Assembly (NCBI GenBank): GCA_945830575.1
Contig: CALZZE010000001.1
Location: 62,001 to 126,000 of the forward strand
Source: an uncultured Subdoligranulum sp.
GTDB taxonomy: Bacteria > Bacillota > Clostridia > Oscillospirales > Ruminococcaceae
Reading direction: 5' to 3'
DNA length: 64,000 bases
Part shown: positions 16,711 through 24,737 of the stretch, piece by piece
Position numbering within the stretch: the stretch's first letter is position 1
Layout of the letters: each line of letters opens with the position of its first letter
Program-made: the position numbers and the translations under genes
The notes under the pieces: model-generated
The model's database searches: none
What the model was told of the DNA's origin: nothing
The model's input: only the letters and a program-made list of their open reading frames with translations

Positions 16711-16799
16711 CAAACCGCTGCCGCGCCGGTGACTGTGCAGTTGCCGGCGCGGCCATGCGGTTTTGGCGGATGCCCTGTGCCGGACACAGAGCACCCGCC
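16711..16799 (+). promoter_or_regulatory. Two consecutive intercistronic hairpins
   Basis: Hairpin 1: AAACCGC and CCGCGCCGG pair with CCGGCGCGG and GCGGTTT (16711-16764). Hairpin 2: GGCGG-A-TGC-C-CTGTG pairs with CACAG-A-GCA-C-CCGCC (16764-16799). Neither has a proper U-tract, so they more likely stabilise the binding-protein mRNA or cause partial termination. Confidence 0.65.
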
Positions 16800-16833
16800 A
16801 AGGCCGCATGGAAGGAGAAAAGAGAGGAACCCC

Positions 16834-17784
16834 ATGGCAAAGTACATGCTCAAGCGCATCCTGCATGCGGCCATCACGCTCTGCGTGGTCATCTGCATCG
16901 TGTTTGCGCTGCTCCGCCAGATGCCCATTGAGGGGTATTTCAACAACTTTGACAAAATGACCGAGGCCTCCATTCAGGTCTCGCTGAACAAGATGGGCCT
17001 CAACGACCCGCTGCCGGTGCAGATTCTGCACTATTTCGGCCAGCTGCTCAAGGGGGATCTGGGTGTCTCCAACCGGTACCGGCAGGGCTATCCCATTGTC
17101 AAAATCATCGCCCAGAAGGCGCCCATCTCCATCAAGCTGGGACTCATCAGTCTGGCGGTCTCGCTGGCGGTGGGCCTGCCGCTGGGCATCCTGATGGCCC
17201 GCTCCACCCGCACCCGCTGGAAGCTGTGGGACAAATTCGGCACCGTGTTCATCGTCATCGTGCAGGCGGTGCCCTCGGCGGTGTACCATCTGCTCATCCA
17301 GCTCTACGGCTCGGAAATTCTCGGCGTGTCGATGCTTTTCAATGACCGCAACCCCATGACCTGGGTGCTGCCGGTGTTTTCACTGTCCATCGGAAACATT
17401 GCCTACTACGCCATGTGGCTGCGCCGCTATATGGTGGATGAATCCAACAAGGACTACATCCGTCTGGCCCGGGCCAAGGGCGTGCCCGCGGGTAAGATCA
17501 GCCGCAGCCACGTGTTCCGCAATGCCATCGTGCCGCTGGTGCAGTACATCCCGCAGTCCATCCTGTTCACACTGATGGGCTCGCTGTATGTGGAAAGCCT
17601 GTACTCCATCCCCGGCATGGGCGGCCTGCTGATCCAGGTCATCAAGCTGCAGGACAACACCATGGTGCAGGCGCTGGTGCTCATCTATGCAGCGGTGTCG
17701 GTGCTGGGGCTTTTGTTCGGTGATTTGATGATGGCGCTGGTGGACCCGCGCATCAGCTTTACCGGGAAGGAGGGTGCGCGCTGA
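16834..17784 (+). CDS. Peptide ABC transporter permease (OppB-like)
   Basis: 316 residues, six membrane helices beginning MLKRILHAAITLCVVICIVFALL. The EAA loop that contacts the ATPase is DYIRLARAKGVPAGKI, and the tail SLYSIPGMGGLLIQ is typical of OppB/DppB. Start ATG 16834 has GAGAGGAAC just upstream; in-frame codons further left lie in the hairpin region. Its stop overlaps the next start by one base. Confidence 0.92.
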   Translation: MAKYMLKRILHAAITLCVVICIVFALLRQMPIEGYFNNFDKMTEASIQVSLNKMGLNDPLPVQILHYFGQLLKGDLGVSNRYRQGYPIVKIIAQKAPISIKLGLISLAVSLAVGLPLGILMARSTRTRWKLWDKFGTVFIVIVQAVPSAVYHLLIQLYGSEILGVSMLFNDRNPMTWVLPVFSLSIGNIAYYAMWLRRYMVDESNKDYIRLARAKGVPAGKISRSHVFRNAIVPLVQYIPQSILFTLMGSLYVESLYSIPGMGGLLIQVIKLQDNTMVQALVLIYAAVSVLGLLFGDLMMALVDPRISFTGKEGAR

Positions 17785-18815
17785 TGATGAATTTTCGAGA
17801 TGCCAAGGCCGCGCCGCTGGAAAAATCCCTGAACAGCCAGCTGAAAGCGCAGCTGGATCCGGCCGCCGCCTACGAAAACCTCTCCGAGGAGGAGCTGTTC
17901 ACCCCCGCGGAGTTTGACCATTCCAATGCCGAGCGGGCGGGCTACTCCAACTATTCCTACTGGGGAGCCACGCTGCGGGCCTTCTTCAAAAACAAGGCGG
18001 CGGTGTTCTTTCTGGGCATCATCGTGGTGGTGCTGGCCTTCACCTTCATCCAGCCGCTGCTGCCCGGCCAGCGGGACCCCAAGACCATCAACAACGACCC
18101 TCTCACCGGCGTGCAGATCATCAACCGTGCCCCGGATGACGAATACTGGTTCGGCACCAACTCCATCGGTCAGGACCTTTGGGCGCGCACCTGGGCGGGC
18201 ACACGCACAAGTCTGGGCATCGGCTTTGCCGTGGCATGCTTTGAGGCGCTGTTCGGCACCTTCATCGGGGTGCTGTGGGGCTACGTGCGCAAGCTGGATA
18301 CCTTCTTCACCGAGCTTTACAACATTTTTGATAACATTCCCCAAACGCTGGTGCTGATTCTGGTCTCCTACATCATGCGGCCCAGCGTGGGCACCATCAT
18401 TTTCGCGCTGTGCCTTACCGGCTGGCTGGGCATGGCCCGGTTCATCCGCAACCAGATTGTCATTATCCGCGACCGGGACTACAATCTGGCCTCCCGCTGC
18501 CTTGGCACCACCACGGGGCGCATCGTCTCCAAAAACCTGCTGCCCTATCTGGTGTCGGTCATTGCGCTGCGCATGTCGCTGGCCATCCCGTCTGCCATCG
18601 GCAACGAGGTGTTCGTCACCTACATCGGCATCGGCCTGCCCACCGACATTCCCTCGCTGGGCAATCTGGTGCAGGCGGGCCGCGTGCTCATGAGCCAGCC
18701 CAGCCTGCGGTATCAGCTGCTGTTCCCCACGGCGGTGCTGGCCATCATCACCATCTCGCTGTATGTGGTGGGCAACGCCTTCGCGGACGCCGCCGACCCC
18801 AAGAACCATGTGTAA
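17784..18815 (+). CDS. Peptide ABC transporter permease (OppC-like)
   Basis: 343 residues. An N-terminal cytoplasmic stretch (about 70 residues) carries an acidic ENLSEEELFTPAEFD segment, followed by a first helix, an extracellular section with the WFGTNSIGQDLWARTWAG signature of OppC/DppC, and five more helices. The EAA motif lies in YNLASRCLGTTTGRIVSKNLL. It forms the heterodimeric channel with the preceding permease. Start overlaps the previous stop (TGATGA), so translation is coupled. Confidence 0.92.
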   Translation: MMNFRDAKAAPLEKSLNSQLKAQLDPAAAYENLSEEELFTPAEFDHSNAERAGYSNYSYWGATLRAFFKNKAAVFFLGIIVVVLAFTFIQPLLPGQRDPKTINNDPLTGVQIINRAPDDEYWFGTNSIGQDLWARTWAGTRTSLGIGFAVACFEALFGTFIGVLWGYVRKLDTFFTELYNIFDNIPQTLVLILVSYIMRPSVGTIIFALCLTGWLGMARFIRNQIVIIRDRDYNLASRCLGTTTGRIVSKNLLPYLVSVIALRMSLAIPSAIGNEVFVTYIGIGLPTDIPSLGNLVQAGRVLMSQPSLRYQLLFPTAVLAIITISLYVVGNAFADAADPKNHV

Positions 18816-18828
18816 GGAGGACGTAAAA

Positions 18829-19902
18829 ATGGATCAACAGCAAGTCCTCCTGTCGGTGCAGGATCTGAACTTCAAATTTACGCTGCGGGGACAGGTGCTC
18901 CACGCGCTGCGCGGCATCTCTCTGGATGTGTATAAAGGGGAAAGCCTTGCCATCGTGGGGGAGTCCGGTTCCGGCAAAAGCGTCTTTGTCAAATGCCTGA
19001 TGGGCCTCAACGATGCCAACGGCTGCGTGGAGAGCGGCAAAATCCTCTATGACGGCAAAGACCTTGCCCAGTTTAAGTCGGACGCGGAATGGCGTGCTTT
19101 GCGCGGCCACCGCATTGCCATGGTGCTGCAGGACCCCATGACCAGCCTGAACCCGCTGAAAACCATCGGCTGGCAGATCCGGGAGGCGGTGGAGCTGCAC
19201 CAGAACCTCCATGGGGATGCCGCCAAAAAGGCGGTGTATGAGATTCTGGCCGAGGTGGGCATCAGCGATCCCCAGCGCCGGTACAACCAGTACCCCCACG
19301 AATTTTCCGGCGGTATGCGTCAGCGGGTGGTCATTGCCATCGCCATGGCCTGCAAGCCGGAGATCCTCATCTGTGATGAACCCACCACCGCGCTGGATGT
19401 GACCATTCAGGCGCAGATTTTGGGCCTCATCAAGGAAATGCAGAAAAAATACGATTTGACGACCATTTATATCACCCACGATCTGGGCGTGGTGGCCAAT
19501 GTGGCGGACCGCATTGCCGTTATGTATGCGGGCGATATCGTGGAGGTGGGCCGCTGCGAGGAAGTGTTCTACGACCCCCGCCACCCCTACACCTGGGCGC
19601 TGCTGTCCAGCCTGCCCCAACTGGGCGTCAAGGGCGAGCCGCTGTATTCCATCGAGGGCACGCCGCCCAACCTGTTCCATGAGGTGCGGGGCGATGCCTT
19701 TGCGCCGCGCAATCCCCACGCACTGAAAATGGACTTTGTCAAACGCCCGCCGATGTTTACGGTGACGGCCACCCACGCGGCGCGCACATGGCTGCTGGAC
19801 CCCCGCGCACCCAAAATCGACCCGCCGGAGCATATCCGCGCGCTGCGGGAAAAGGGCCGCCAGCTGGGGCTGACGAAAGGGGAGGAGTGCGCCAATGGCT
19901 GA
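18829..19902 (+). CDS. Peptide ABC transporter ATPase (OppD-like)
   Basis: 357 residues. Walker A GESGSGKS (about 45-52), Q-loop [11 protein letters not shown], signature FSGGMRQR, Walker [13 protein letters not shown], switch His in IYITHDLG. The C-terminal oligopeptide domain carries [13 protein letters not shown]. The usual Cys-rich [4Fe-4S] region of many OppD proteins is absent. Start ATG 18829 follows AAGGAGGACGT. It ends in an ATGGCTGA overlap with the second ATPase gene. Confidence 0.92.
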   Translation: MDQQQVLLSVQDLNFKFTLRGQVLHALRGISLDVYKGESLAIVGESGSGKSVFVKCLMGLNDANGCVESGKILYDGKDLAQFKSDAEWRALRGHRIAMVLQDPMTSLNPLKTIGWQIREAVELHQNLHGDAAKKAVYEILAEVGISDPQRRYNQYPHEFSGGMRQRVVIAIAMACKPEILICDEPTTALDVTIQAQILGLIKEMQKKYDLTTIYITHDLGVVANVADRIAVMYAGDIVEVGRCEEVFYDPRHPYTWALLSSLPQLGVKGEPLYSIEGTPPNLFHEVRGDAFAPRNPHALKMDFVKRPPMFTVTATHAARTWLLDPRAPKIDPPEHIRALREKGRQLGLTKGEECANG

Positions 19903-20830
19903 ACGTGAAAAAATGCTGGAAGTGGATCACATCCGGGTGGAATTCGGCAAAAAACGGCATCCCTTTGTGGCAGTGGACGATGTATCCTTTGCCATTTATA
20001 AAGGAGAGACCTTTGGCCTGGTGGGGGAATCCGGCTCTGGCAAGACCACTATCGGCCGGGCCATCATCCGGGCCAACCCGCTGGCGGCAGGCGAGATTCG
20101 CCTGGACGGCCAGCGCATCTCCGGCAGGTTGACCCCCGCCGAGGACCGTCAGGTCACCCGCGATGTTCAGATGATTTTTCAGGACCCCATGGATTCCCTC
20201 AACGAGCGGGCCAAGGTGGGCTACATTGTGGCGGAAGGCCTCTACGCGCCGGGGCGGCACTACACCGAGGAACAGCGCCGTGAGATGGTGAACAAGGCGC
20301 TGTCCGATGTGGGTCTTTTGCCGGAATTTGCCAGCCGGTTTCCCCATGAGTTTTCCGGCGGTCAGCGCCAGCGCATCGGCATCGCCCGTGCGCTGATTCT
20401 GGACCCCAAATTCATCGTGGCGGACGAGCCCATCTCGGCGCTGGATGTTTCCATCCGTGCGCAGGTGCTCAACCTGCTGGCCCGCCTGCAAAAGGAACGG
20501 GGCCTGACCTACCTGTTCATTGCCCACGACTTGTCGGTGGTGCGTTTTATTTGTGACCGCATCGCCGTCATCCACAAGGGCCGTATCGTGGAGCTGGCCG
20601 AGAGCGAACAGCTGTTCGCCCATCCGCTGCACCCCTATACCAAGGCGTTGCTGTCGGCCATTCCCCAGCCGGACCCCATCGCGGAGCGCAACAAAAAGCT
20701 GCTGGTCTATGACCCGGCCTGCCACCATTATGAGGTGGACAAGCCCCAGTGGACCGAGGTGGAGCCGGGACATTTCATTCTCGCCAACGCCCCAGAGCTG
20801 GACGTTTACCGCCGGGAACTGCAGCGCTGA
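19895..20830 (+). CDS. Peptide ABC transporter ATPase (OppF-like)
   Basis: 311 residues. Walker [11 protein letters not shown]-loop [15 protein letters not shown], signature [10 protein letters not shown], Walker [15 protein letters not shown], switch His FIAHDLSVV, then the oligopeptide C-domain [19 protein letters not shown]. Partner of the preceding ATPase at the cytoplasmic face of the importer. Followed after 19 bases by the peptidase gene. Confidence 0.92.
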   Translation: MAEREKMLEVDHIRVEFGKKRHPFVAVDDVSFAIYKGETFGLVGESGSGKTTIGRAIIRANPLAAGEIRLDGQRISGRLTPAEDRQVTRDVQMIFQDPMDSLNERAKVGYIVAEGLYAPGRHYTEEQRREMVNKALSDVGLLPEFASRFPHEFSGGQRQRIGIARALILDPKFIVADEPISALDVSIRAQVLNLLARLQKERGLTYLFIAHDLSVVRFICDRIAVIHKGRIVELAESEQLFAHPLHPYTKALLSAIPQPDPIAERNKKLLVYDPACHHYEVDKPQWTEVEPGHFILANAPELDVYRRELQR

Positions 20831-20849
20831 ACCAGAAGAAGGAGCTTTC

Positions 20850-21665
20850 ATGCAAGCCATCATCAACATTCCCATCTGCCCGCTTAAATCCAGTCCCGCT
20901 GCCGCCAGTCTGGAGGATGAAGTCCTGTTCGGCATGGAGGTGGAGTTGACCGGCCCCGCGCAGGACGGCTGGCAGCCGGTGCGCACCCACTACCGCTACG
21001 AGGGCCTTGTGCCGGAATCGGCGCTGGTCACTGACCCGGCGCTGGTGGAACGCTGGCAGGCCGCCGATAAGCGGGTGGTGCTGCACAAGCACTGCGCCGA
21101 TGTGCTGGCGGAACCGAAGGTACAGGGCGCCTTTGTGGAGCAAGCCTTGCCCATGGGCGCACGGCTGGAAATCGCAGGTCCTGCCGCCGACGGCTGGCAG
21201 CCGGTGCGCCTGCCGGACGGCTGCACCGGGTACGTCTGTGCCAGCTTTCTGGATACCCTGTGGGAGTCCCCCTGCGCACAGGGCTACGCCCTGCGGCAGG
21301 CTCTCACCGACACCGCCCGCCTGTACGCGGGCACTCAGTACCGCTGGGGCGGCAAAAGCCCCGCGGGCATTGATTGCAGCGGCCTGTGCAGTATGGCATA
21401 TATGCTGTGCGGCATCAATATTTACCGGGACGCTGCCATCCAGCCGGGCTTTCCCATCCATGAGATCCCGCTTTCCGAAATGCGGGAGGGCGATTTGATT
21501 TATTTCCCAGGTCATATCGCCATGTATCTGGGGGACGGTCTGTACATCCATTCCACCGGCCGGGCGGGGGACAACGGCGTCACCATCAACAGCTTTTTCG
21601 CGGAGCATCCGCTGTACCGCGCCGACCTTCCCAGCCAGATCACTGCCGTGGGCAGTTTCTTCTAA
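20850..21665 (+). CDS. Cytoplasmic NlpC/P60 endopeptidase with SH3b domains (YkfC-like)
   Basis: 271 residues, no signal peptide. Two bacterial SH3 domains (about 1-60 and 70-135) precede an NlpC/P60 domain with the catalytic Cys in GIDCSGLCS and the His in PGHIAMYLGDG. This layout matches YkfC, which cuts gamma-D-Glu-L-diamino-acid bonds in cell-wall peptides inside the cell. In Bacillus the ykf genes adjoin a dipeptide importer, as here. Start ATG 20850 is preceded by AAGGAG. Inference: the operon imports and degrades murein peptides. Confidence 0.88.
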   Translation: MQAIINIPICPLKSSPAAASLEDEVLFGMEVELTGPAQDGWQPVRTHYRYEGLVPESALVTDPALVERWQAADKRVVLHKHCADVLAEPKVQGAFVEQALPMGARLEIAGPAADGWQPVRLPDGCTGYVCASFLDTLWESPCAQGYALRQALTDTARLYAGTQYRWGGKSPAGIDCSGLCSMAYMLCGINIYRDAAIQPGFPIHEIPLSEMREGDLIYFPGHIAMYLGDGLYIHSTGRAGDNGVTINSFFAEHPLYRADLPSQITAVGSFF

Positions 21666-21672
21666 CACAAAT

Positions 21673-21702
21673 CGCGCCTCCCGCAAGGGAGGCGCGTCGT
21701 TG
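21673..21702. terminator. Bidirectional terminator between convergent genes
   Basis: CGCGCCTCCC (21673-21682), loop GCAA, GGGAGGCGCG (21687-21696), then TCGTTGTTT on the plus strand. The minus-strand GNAT gene ends a few bases beyond. Confidence 0.8.
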
Positions 21703-21703
21703 T

Positions 21704-22705
21704 TTATTCGCAGGGCAGATTGGCCCGGTCCTGGTCACCGTCCGCCTTGAACAGCACAAACTGTTCTGGGTCACTGGTGAAATAGTAGTATTCGGTGTTG
21801 TTCCGCAGGGGAGGGGTCAGGTAATTGGGAATGATGGTCCCGTCCCCCTCGCGCCGCTCGCAGAATCCGGCGGCCTGCCATAGTTCAGAAGGGATGCCCG
21901 CGTTGTAGCAGTCCATGTATTCCGCGCCGGTCTCCCGCAGCAGGTCGTCCAGCGCGCCGCCCAGCCGGGGCAGTACCTCGTCAGGGCCGATAAAGTCCAC
22001 CAGCCGCACCACCGGTACGCAGCCGGTGTCCGTGGCAGTGACGGTCCGCGTCACCACATAGGCCAGCAGCCGCCCGTGCTCCATGGCCGCCCACACATCG
22101 TAGGTCAGATGGGGATAGGCGAAATATCGCCGCCGCAGATACCACAGGTCCTTGCGTGGGGTGTGGGGCGTGTCAGGCATTCCGAGGCTGTCCAGCACCA
22201 AAGTGTCGGGCACTTTTTCCAAACGGAGGTTCCGCGCCGCCGGCAGACGTACCGGAACAGCAGGAGCGGCCAGTGTAAAGTTCTCCAGCCTGCCAAGCCG
22301 ATAGTAGTGCCCCATCCGCTCAGCGGTCCAGCCCAGAAACTGATACAGCACACAGGTGTTCGCGCGGATGTTGTTGCAGGCCACCACACGGGCACCGAGC
22401 AGCTCCGGCAGGGCGCTCATCAGCTCCAGCCCCACGCCGTTGCGGCCTTTGGCGGCCACCCAGATGCTCACCCACACATCGGGGTAGGGGGCGTCACTGG
22501 CAAAAATGAAGCCCGCGGCGCTCAGATACCGACCGTCCTGCTCCGCCACCGCAAACTGCGGCGCATCGCCCCGGCTCTCATAGTAATAGTGATACAACTC
22601 CGGACGGTTGAGCAGCGGCAGCCGCATGTCAAAATGGCTGTTGATGAACGCCGTAATGGCAGGCCCCTCTCCGGGGCGTGCCAGACGAAATACCGGCTCA
22701 GACAA
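21704..22705 (-). CDS. GNAT-fold acyltransferase of the ACP cassette
   Basis: 333 residues, longer than a single GNAT domain. The N-terminal half has a GNAT-like core (FAVAEQDGRYLSAAGFIF, VSIWVAAKGRNGVGLELMSAL as the acyl-donor loop region, ACNNIRANTCVLYQFLGW). The C-terminal half repeats a weaker GNAT-like pattern (LVDFIGPDEVLPRLGGALDDLL). It is the last gene of a four-gene minus-strand operon, overlapping the SDR gene by 8 bases. It plausibly moves an acyl group from the ACP to a sugar or amine; acceptor unknown. Confidence 0.7.
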   Translation of the reverse strand: MSEPVFRLARPGEGPAITAFINSHFDMRLPLLNRPELYHYYYESRGDAPQFAVAEQDGRYLSAAGFIFASDAPYPDVWVSIWVAAKGRNGVGLELMSALPELLGARVVACNNIRANTCVLYQFLGWTAERMGHYYRLGRLENFTLAAPAVPVRLPAARNLRLEKVPDTLVLDSLGMPDTPHTPRKDLWYLRRRYFAYPHLTYDVWAAMEHGRLLAYVVTRTVTATDTGCVPVVRLVDFIGPDEVLPRLGGALDDLLRETGAEYMDCYNAGIPSELWQAAGFCERREGDGTIIPNYLTPPLRNNTEYYYFTSDPEQFVLFKADGDQDRANLPCE

Positions 22706-23441
22706 TGGCGGACCCTCCCGTGACGGGCAGCGTCACACCGGTGATGTAGCCCGCCTCATCGGACAACAGGAACGCCATGGCGGGCACCACATCGGCGGGG
22801 GTGGCGTTGCGGCCCATGGGGTTGGCCTCTGCCGCCGCCTTCACCACCAGTTCGGGGGTGTCTTTCAGGAAATTGGTCTCCATCATGCTGGGGGCCACGC
22901 AGTTGACGGTCACGCCAAAGCGGGCGTACTCCACCGCCAGACTTTTCACAAGGCCGCCCAGCGCGCTTTTCGCCATCACATAGGCGGCGGTGAACTTGGG
23001 CGGGCAACCGATGGTGTAGCTGGTCTGGATAAACAGCACCCGGCCGAATTTCGCCTTGGCCATGGCGGGCAGTACCGCCTTGCACAGCTTGACGGCGCTG
23101 TGGACCTGCACCTCCATATCCTTGTCAAACCGCGTTTCATCGAAGTTTTTGAACTTGGTATTCACCACCGGCAGCGCGGGCAGATGAATGAAATGGGTGG
23201 GTGCGGGGCAGCTGGTGGCCAGCACCTGTGTAAAGGTATCCACCTTGTAAGGGTCGCTCAGATCCACATCGAAGGGGCGGATCTTTCCCGGAAACTCCGC
23301 GCACAGGCCCGCCAGCTTTTCCACATCACCGCAGCCCTGCGCCAGAATCACGGTGTCCTCCGGCGCATTTGTCAGCAGGCGGCGCATCAGCGCGGTGCCA
23401 ACGTCGCTGGTGGCGCCGGTCATCAAATAGGTATATCCCAT
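22698..23441 (-). CDS. Short-chain dehydrogenase/reductase of the ACP cassette
   Basis: 247 residues. Rossmann signature TGATSDVG near the N-terminus, NAD(P) region ending ILAQGCGDVEK, catalytic YVMAK, and SALGGLVKSLAVEYARFGVTVNCVAPSMMET as in FabG-like ketoreductases; the C-terminus GYITGVTLPVTGG fits the family. With the MaoC and ACP genes upstream it may reduce a 3-oxoacyl-ACP or oxidise a 3-hydroxyacyl-ACP. Confidence 0.85.
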   Translation of the reverse strand: MGYTYLMTGATSDVGTALMRRLLTNAPEDTVILAQGCGDVEKLAGLCAEFPGKIRPFDVDLSDPYKVDTFTQVLATSCPAPTHFIHLPALPVVNTKFKNFDETRFDKDMEVQVHSAVKLCKAVLPAMAKAKFGRVLFIQTSYTIGCPPKFTAAYVMAKSALGGLVKSLAVEYARFGVTVNCVAPSMMETNFLKDTPELVVKAAAEANPMGRNATPADVVPAMAFLLSDEAGYITGVTLPVTGGSAIV

Positions 23442-23453
23442 ACAAAACTCCTT

Positions 23454-23870
23454 TTACCGGGCAAGCCCCGCTTTGATTACGCCACGGGTCACCCGTTTTC
23501 CGTCCTGATTGGTGATGACGGCCTTGATCTCCGCCTCGCTGCCAATCTCGCTCACGCCCACCACCGTGCCGGACACCGTCAGCGTGTCCCCGATGAAGAT
23601 GGGCTTGGCGAATTTACACTCCACGCCATGGAGCAGGCAGTGCTCCCCCGGCAGGTAGACCCCTGCCAGCGTGGAGAAAAAGCTGGCGCCCAGCATACCG
23701 TACACCACCCGGCCGGGATAGCCGCGGCCTTTGGCGTAGTCCTCGTCCATGTGGATGGGGGAGACGTCGCCGGTGAGCTTGCAGAAAGCGTCCATCATCT
23801 CCGGCGTCACCGTCACGGTGAACTGCTCGGTCAGGCCGGGGGTCATTTCGGCCAATGTGTAGTGATTCAT
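23454..23870 (-). CDS. MaoC-like hot-dog dehydratase/hydratase
   Basis: 138 residues with a single hot-dog fold. The hydratase-2 motif is present in DVSPIHMDEDYAKGRGYPGRVVYGM, supplying the catalytic Asp and His. Family members hydrate enoyl thioesters or dehydrate 3-hydroxyacyl thioesters. Sits between ACP and SDR genes, which supports an acyl-ACP substrate. Confidence 0.85.
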   Translation of the reverse strand: MNHYTLAEMTPGLTEQFTVTVTPEMMDAFCKLTGDVSPIHMDEDYAKGRGYPGRVVYGMLGASFFSTLAGVYLPGEHCLLHGVECKFAKPIFIGDTLTVSGTVVGVSEIGSEAEIKAVITNQDGKRVTRGVIKAGLAR

Positions 23871-23912
23871 AGAAAAACTCCCAAAAAGGCGGGGACAAGC
23901 CCCGCCGCCATG

Positions 23913-24152
23913 TTATACCATCCGGGCTACCAGATCCAGAAGATCGCCCACATCCTTCAAGCCGCGCACATCGGCCAGCTTGAACTTGATGCTAAACTTT
24001 TTCTCGATGGCGGTCAGCAGATTGATCTGCTCCAGGCTGTCCCAGTCCTCAATGTCATCGGCGCAGGTGTCGCGGGTGATGACAAGGCTGTCATCGTCAA
24101 AGTTGTCGCGGAAAATATCCTGCACGGCGGCCAAAATATCCTGTTCACTCAT
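23913..24152 (-). CDS. Acyl carrier protein (cassette-specific)
   Basis: 79 residues, acidic, with the phosphopantetheine attachment serine in DDIEDWDSLEQINLL. The ATG at 24152 is preferred because AAAGGATG lies just upstream; an in-frame ATG further left falls inside the promoter. It is the first gene of the ACP-MaoC-SDR-GNAT operon and therefore probably a dedicated carrier rather than the fatty-acid synthase ACP. Confidence 0.88.
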   Translation of the reverse strand: MSEQDILAAVQDIFRDNFDDDSLVITRDTCADDIEDWDSLEQINLLTAIEKKFSIKFKLADVRGLKDVGDLLDLVARMV

Positions 24153-24195
24153 GGTGGTACATCCTTTCGTTTCGATAGAGAAATACTCTGTCACC

Positions 24196-24224
24196 ATTCT
24201 ACCATAAAAACAAACCACGTGCAA
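24196..24224 (-). promoter_or_regulatory. Promoter of the ACP cassette
   Basis: On the minus strand TTGCAC (24219-24224), 17-base spacer, TAGAAT (24196-24201). The -35 box starts directly after the stop codon of the next gene upstream. Confidence 0.7.
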
Positions 24225-24227
24225 GCC

Positions 24228-24524
24228 TCAATATCCATAATCCTCCAGCCGCCGCTGCAATTCTGCCGCATCTGCCACCGGCACGCCCTGCTGTAACGCC
24301 AGCACATCCTGCTCCGGCAGCAGGCGGGTGTAAATGTCGTATTCCTCCAGCGGCCCTCCGCCGTCCGCCGCGTACAGCGCCAGCTTGCCGCCGTTGTCCT
24401 TCAAAAGATAGGCGGGTGCGGCGGGAGCAGGGGAGGGGGCCAGCATCAGCGCGGCACTGACGCCGATCCCCAGTGCGGCCAGCGCCCCCAGCACCGCCAG
24501 CCAGACACGACGATGATTTTTCAT
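24228..24524 (-). CDS. Small membrane-anchored protein resembling BofC C-terminal domain
   Basis: 98 residues: MKNHRRVWLAVLGALAALGIGV gives one N-terminal membrane helix or uncleaved signal, then an extracytoplasmic domain of about 60 residues with YLLKDNGGKLALYAADG and a C-terminal LLPEQDVLALQQGVPV...LEDYGY. This pattern resembles the small BofC_C-like proteins of clostridia, where a short beta domain contacts a membrane-associated partner. GGAGGTG precedes the ATG. It is divergent from a class A PBP gene. Confidence 0.65.
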   Translation of the reverse strand: MKNHRRVWLAVLGALAALGIGVSAALMLAPSPAPAAPAYLLKDNGGKLALYAADGGGPLEEYDIYTRLLPEQDVLALQQGVPVADAAELQRRLEDYGY

Positions 24525-24635
24525 GCGGACAACACCTCCTTCCATCTCTACAGACATTTTTGACCGTTCTGCCGACAAAAAAACAAAAGCTGTGAATTTT
24601 TTGGAAAAGGCTGTACTTTTGCCCCTGTTTTGTGG

Positions 24636-24641
24636 TATAAT
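24636..24641 (+). promoter_or_regulatory. -10 box of the PBP gene
   Basis: TATAAT at 24636-24641 with a poor -35 region. Transcription from here would exclude in-frame start codons upstream of about 24648. Confidence 0.5.
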
Positions 24642-24737
24642 CCATTTTATAACAGAATGCGAAATTATGTGCCGGCGCGGAGGCTGTCCGTCTGCGTGCC
24701 CGCTCTTCGTGATAAAATCCCAAAGGAGGCGGTCCCC

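Noticed and set aside
16711-16799. Terminators after the peptide-binding protein gene
   Set aside because: The hairpins are strong but lack a run of Us, and the permease genes downstream have no promoter of their own.
14614-17289. 891-codon minus-strand open frame opposite the peptide-binding protein gene
   Set aside because: Antisense shadow of a strongly codon-biased gene.
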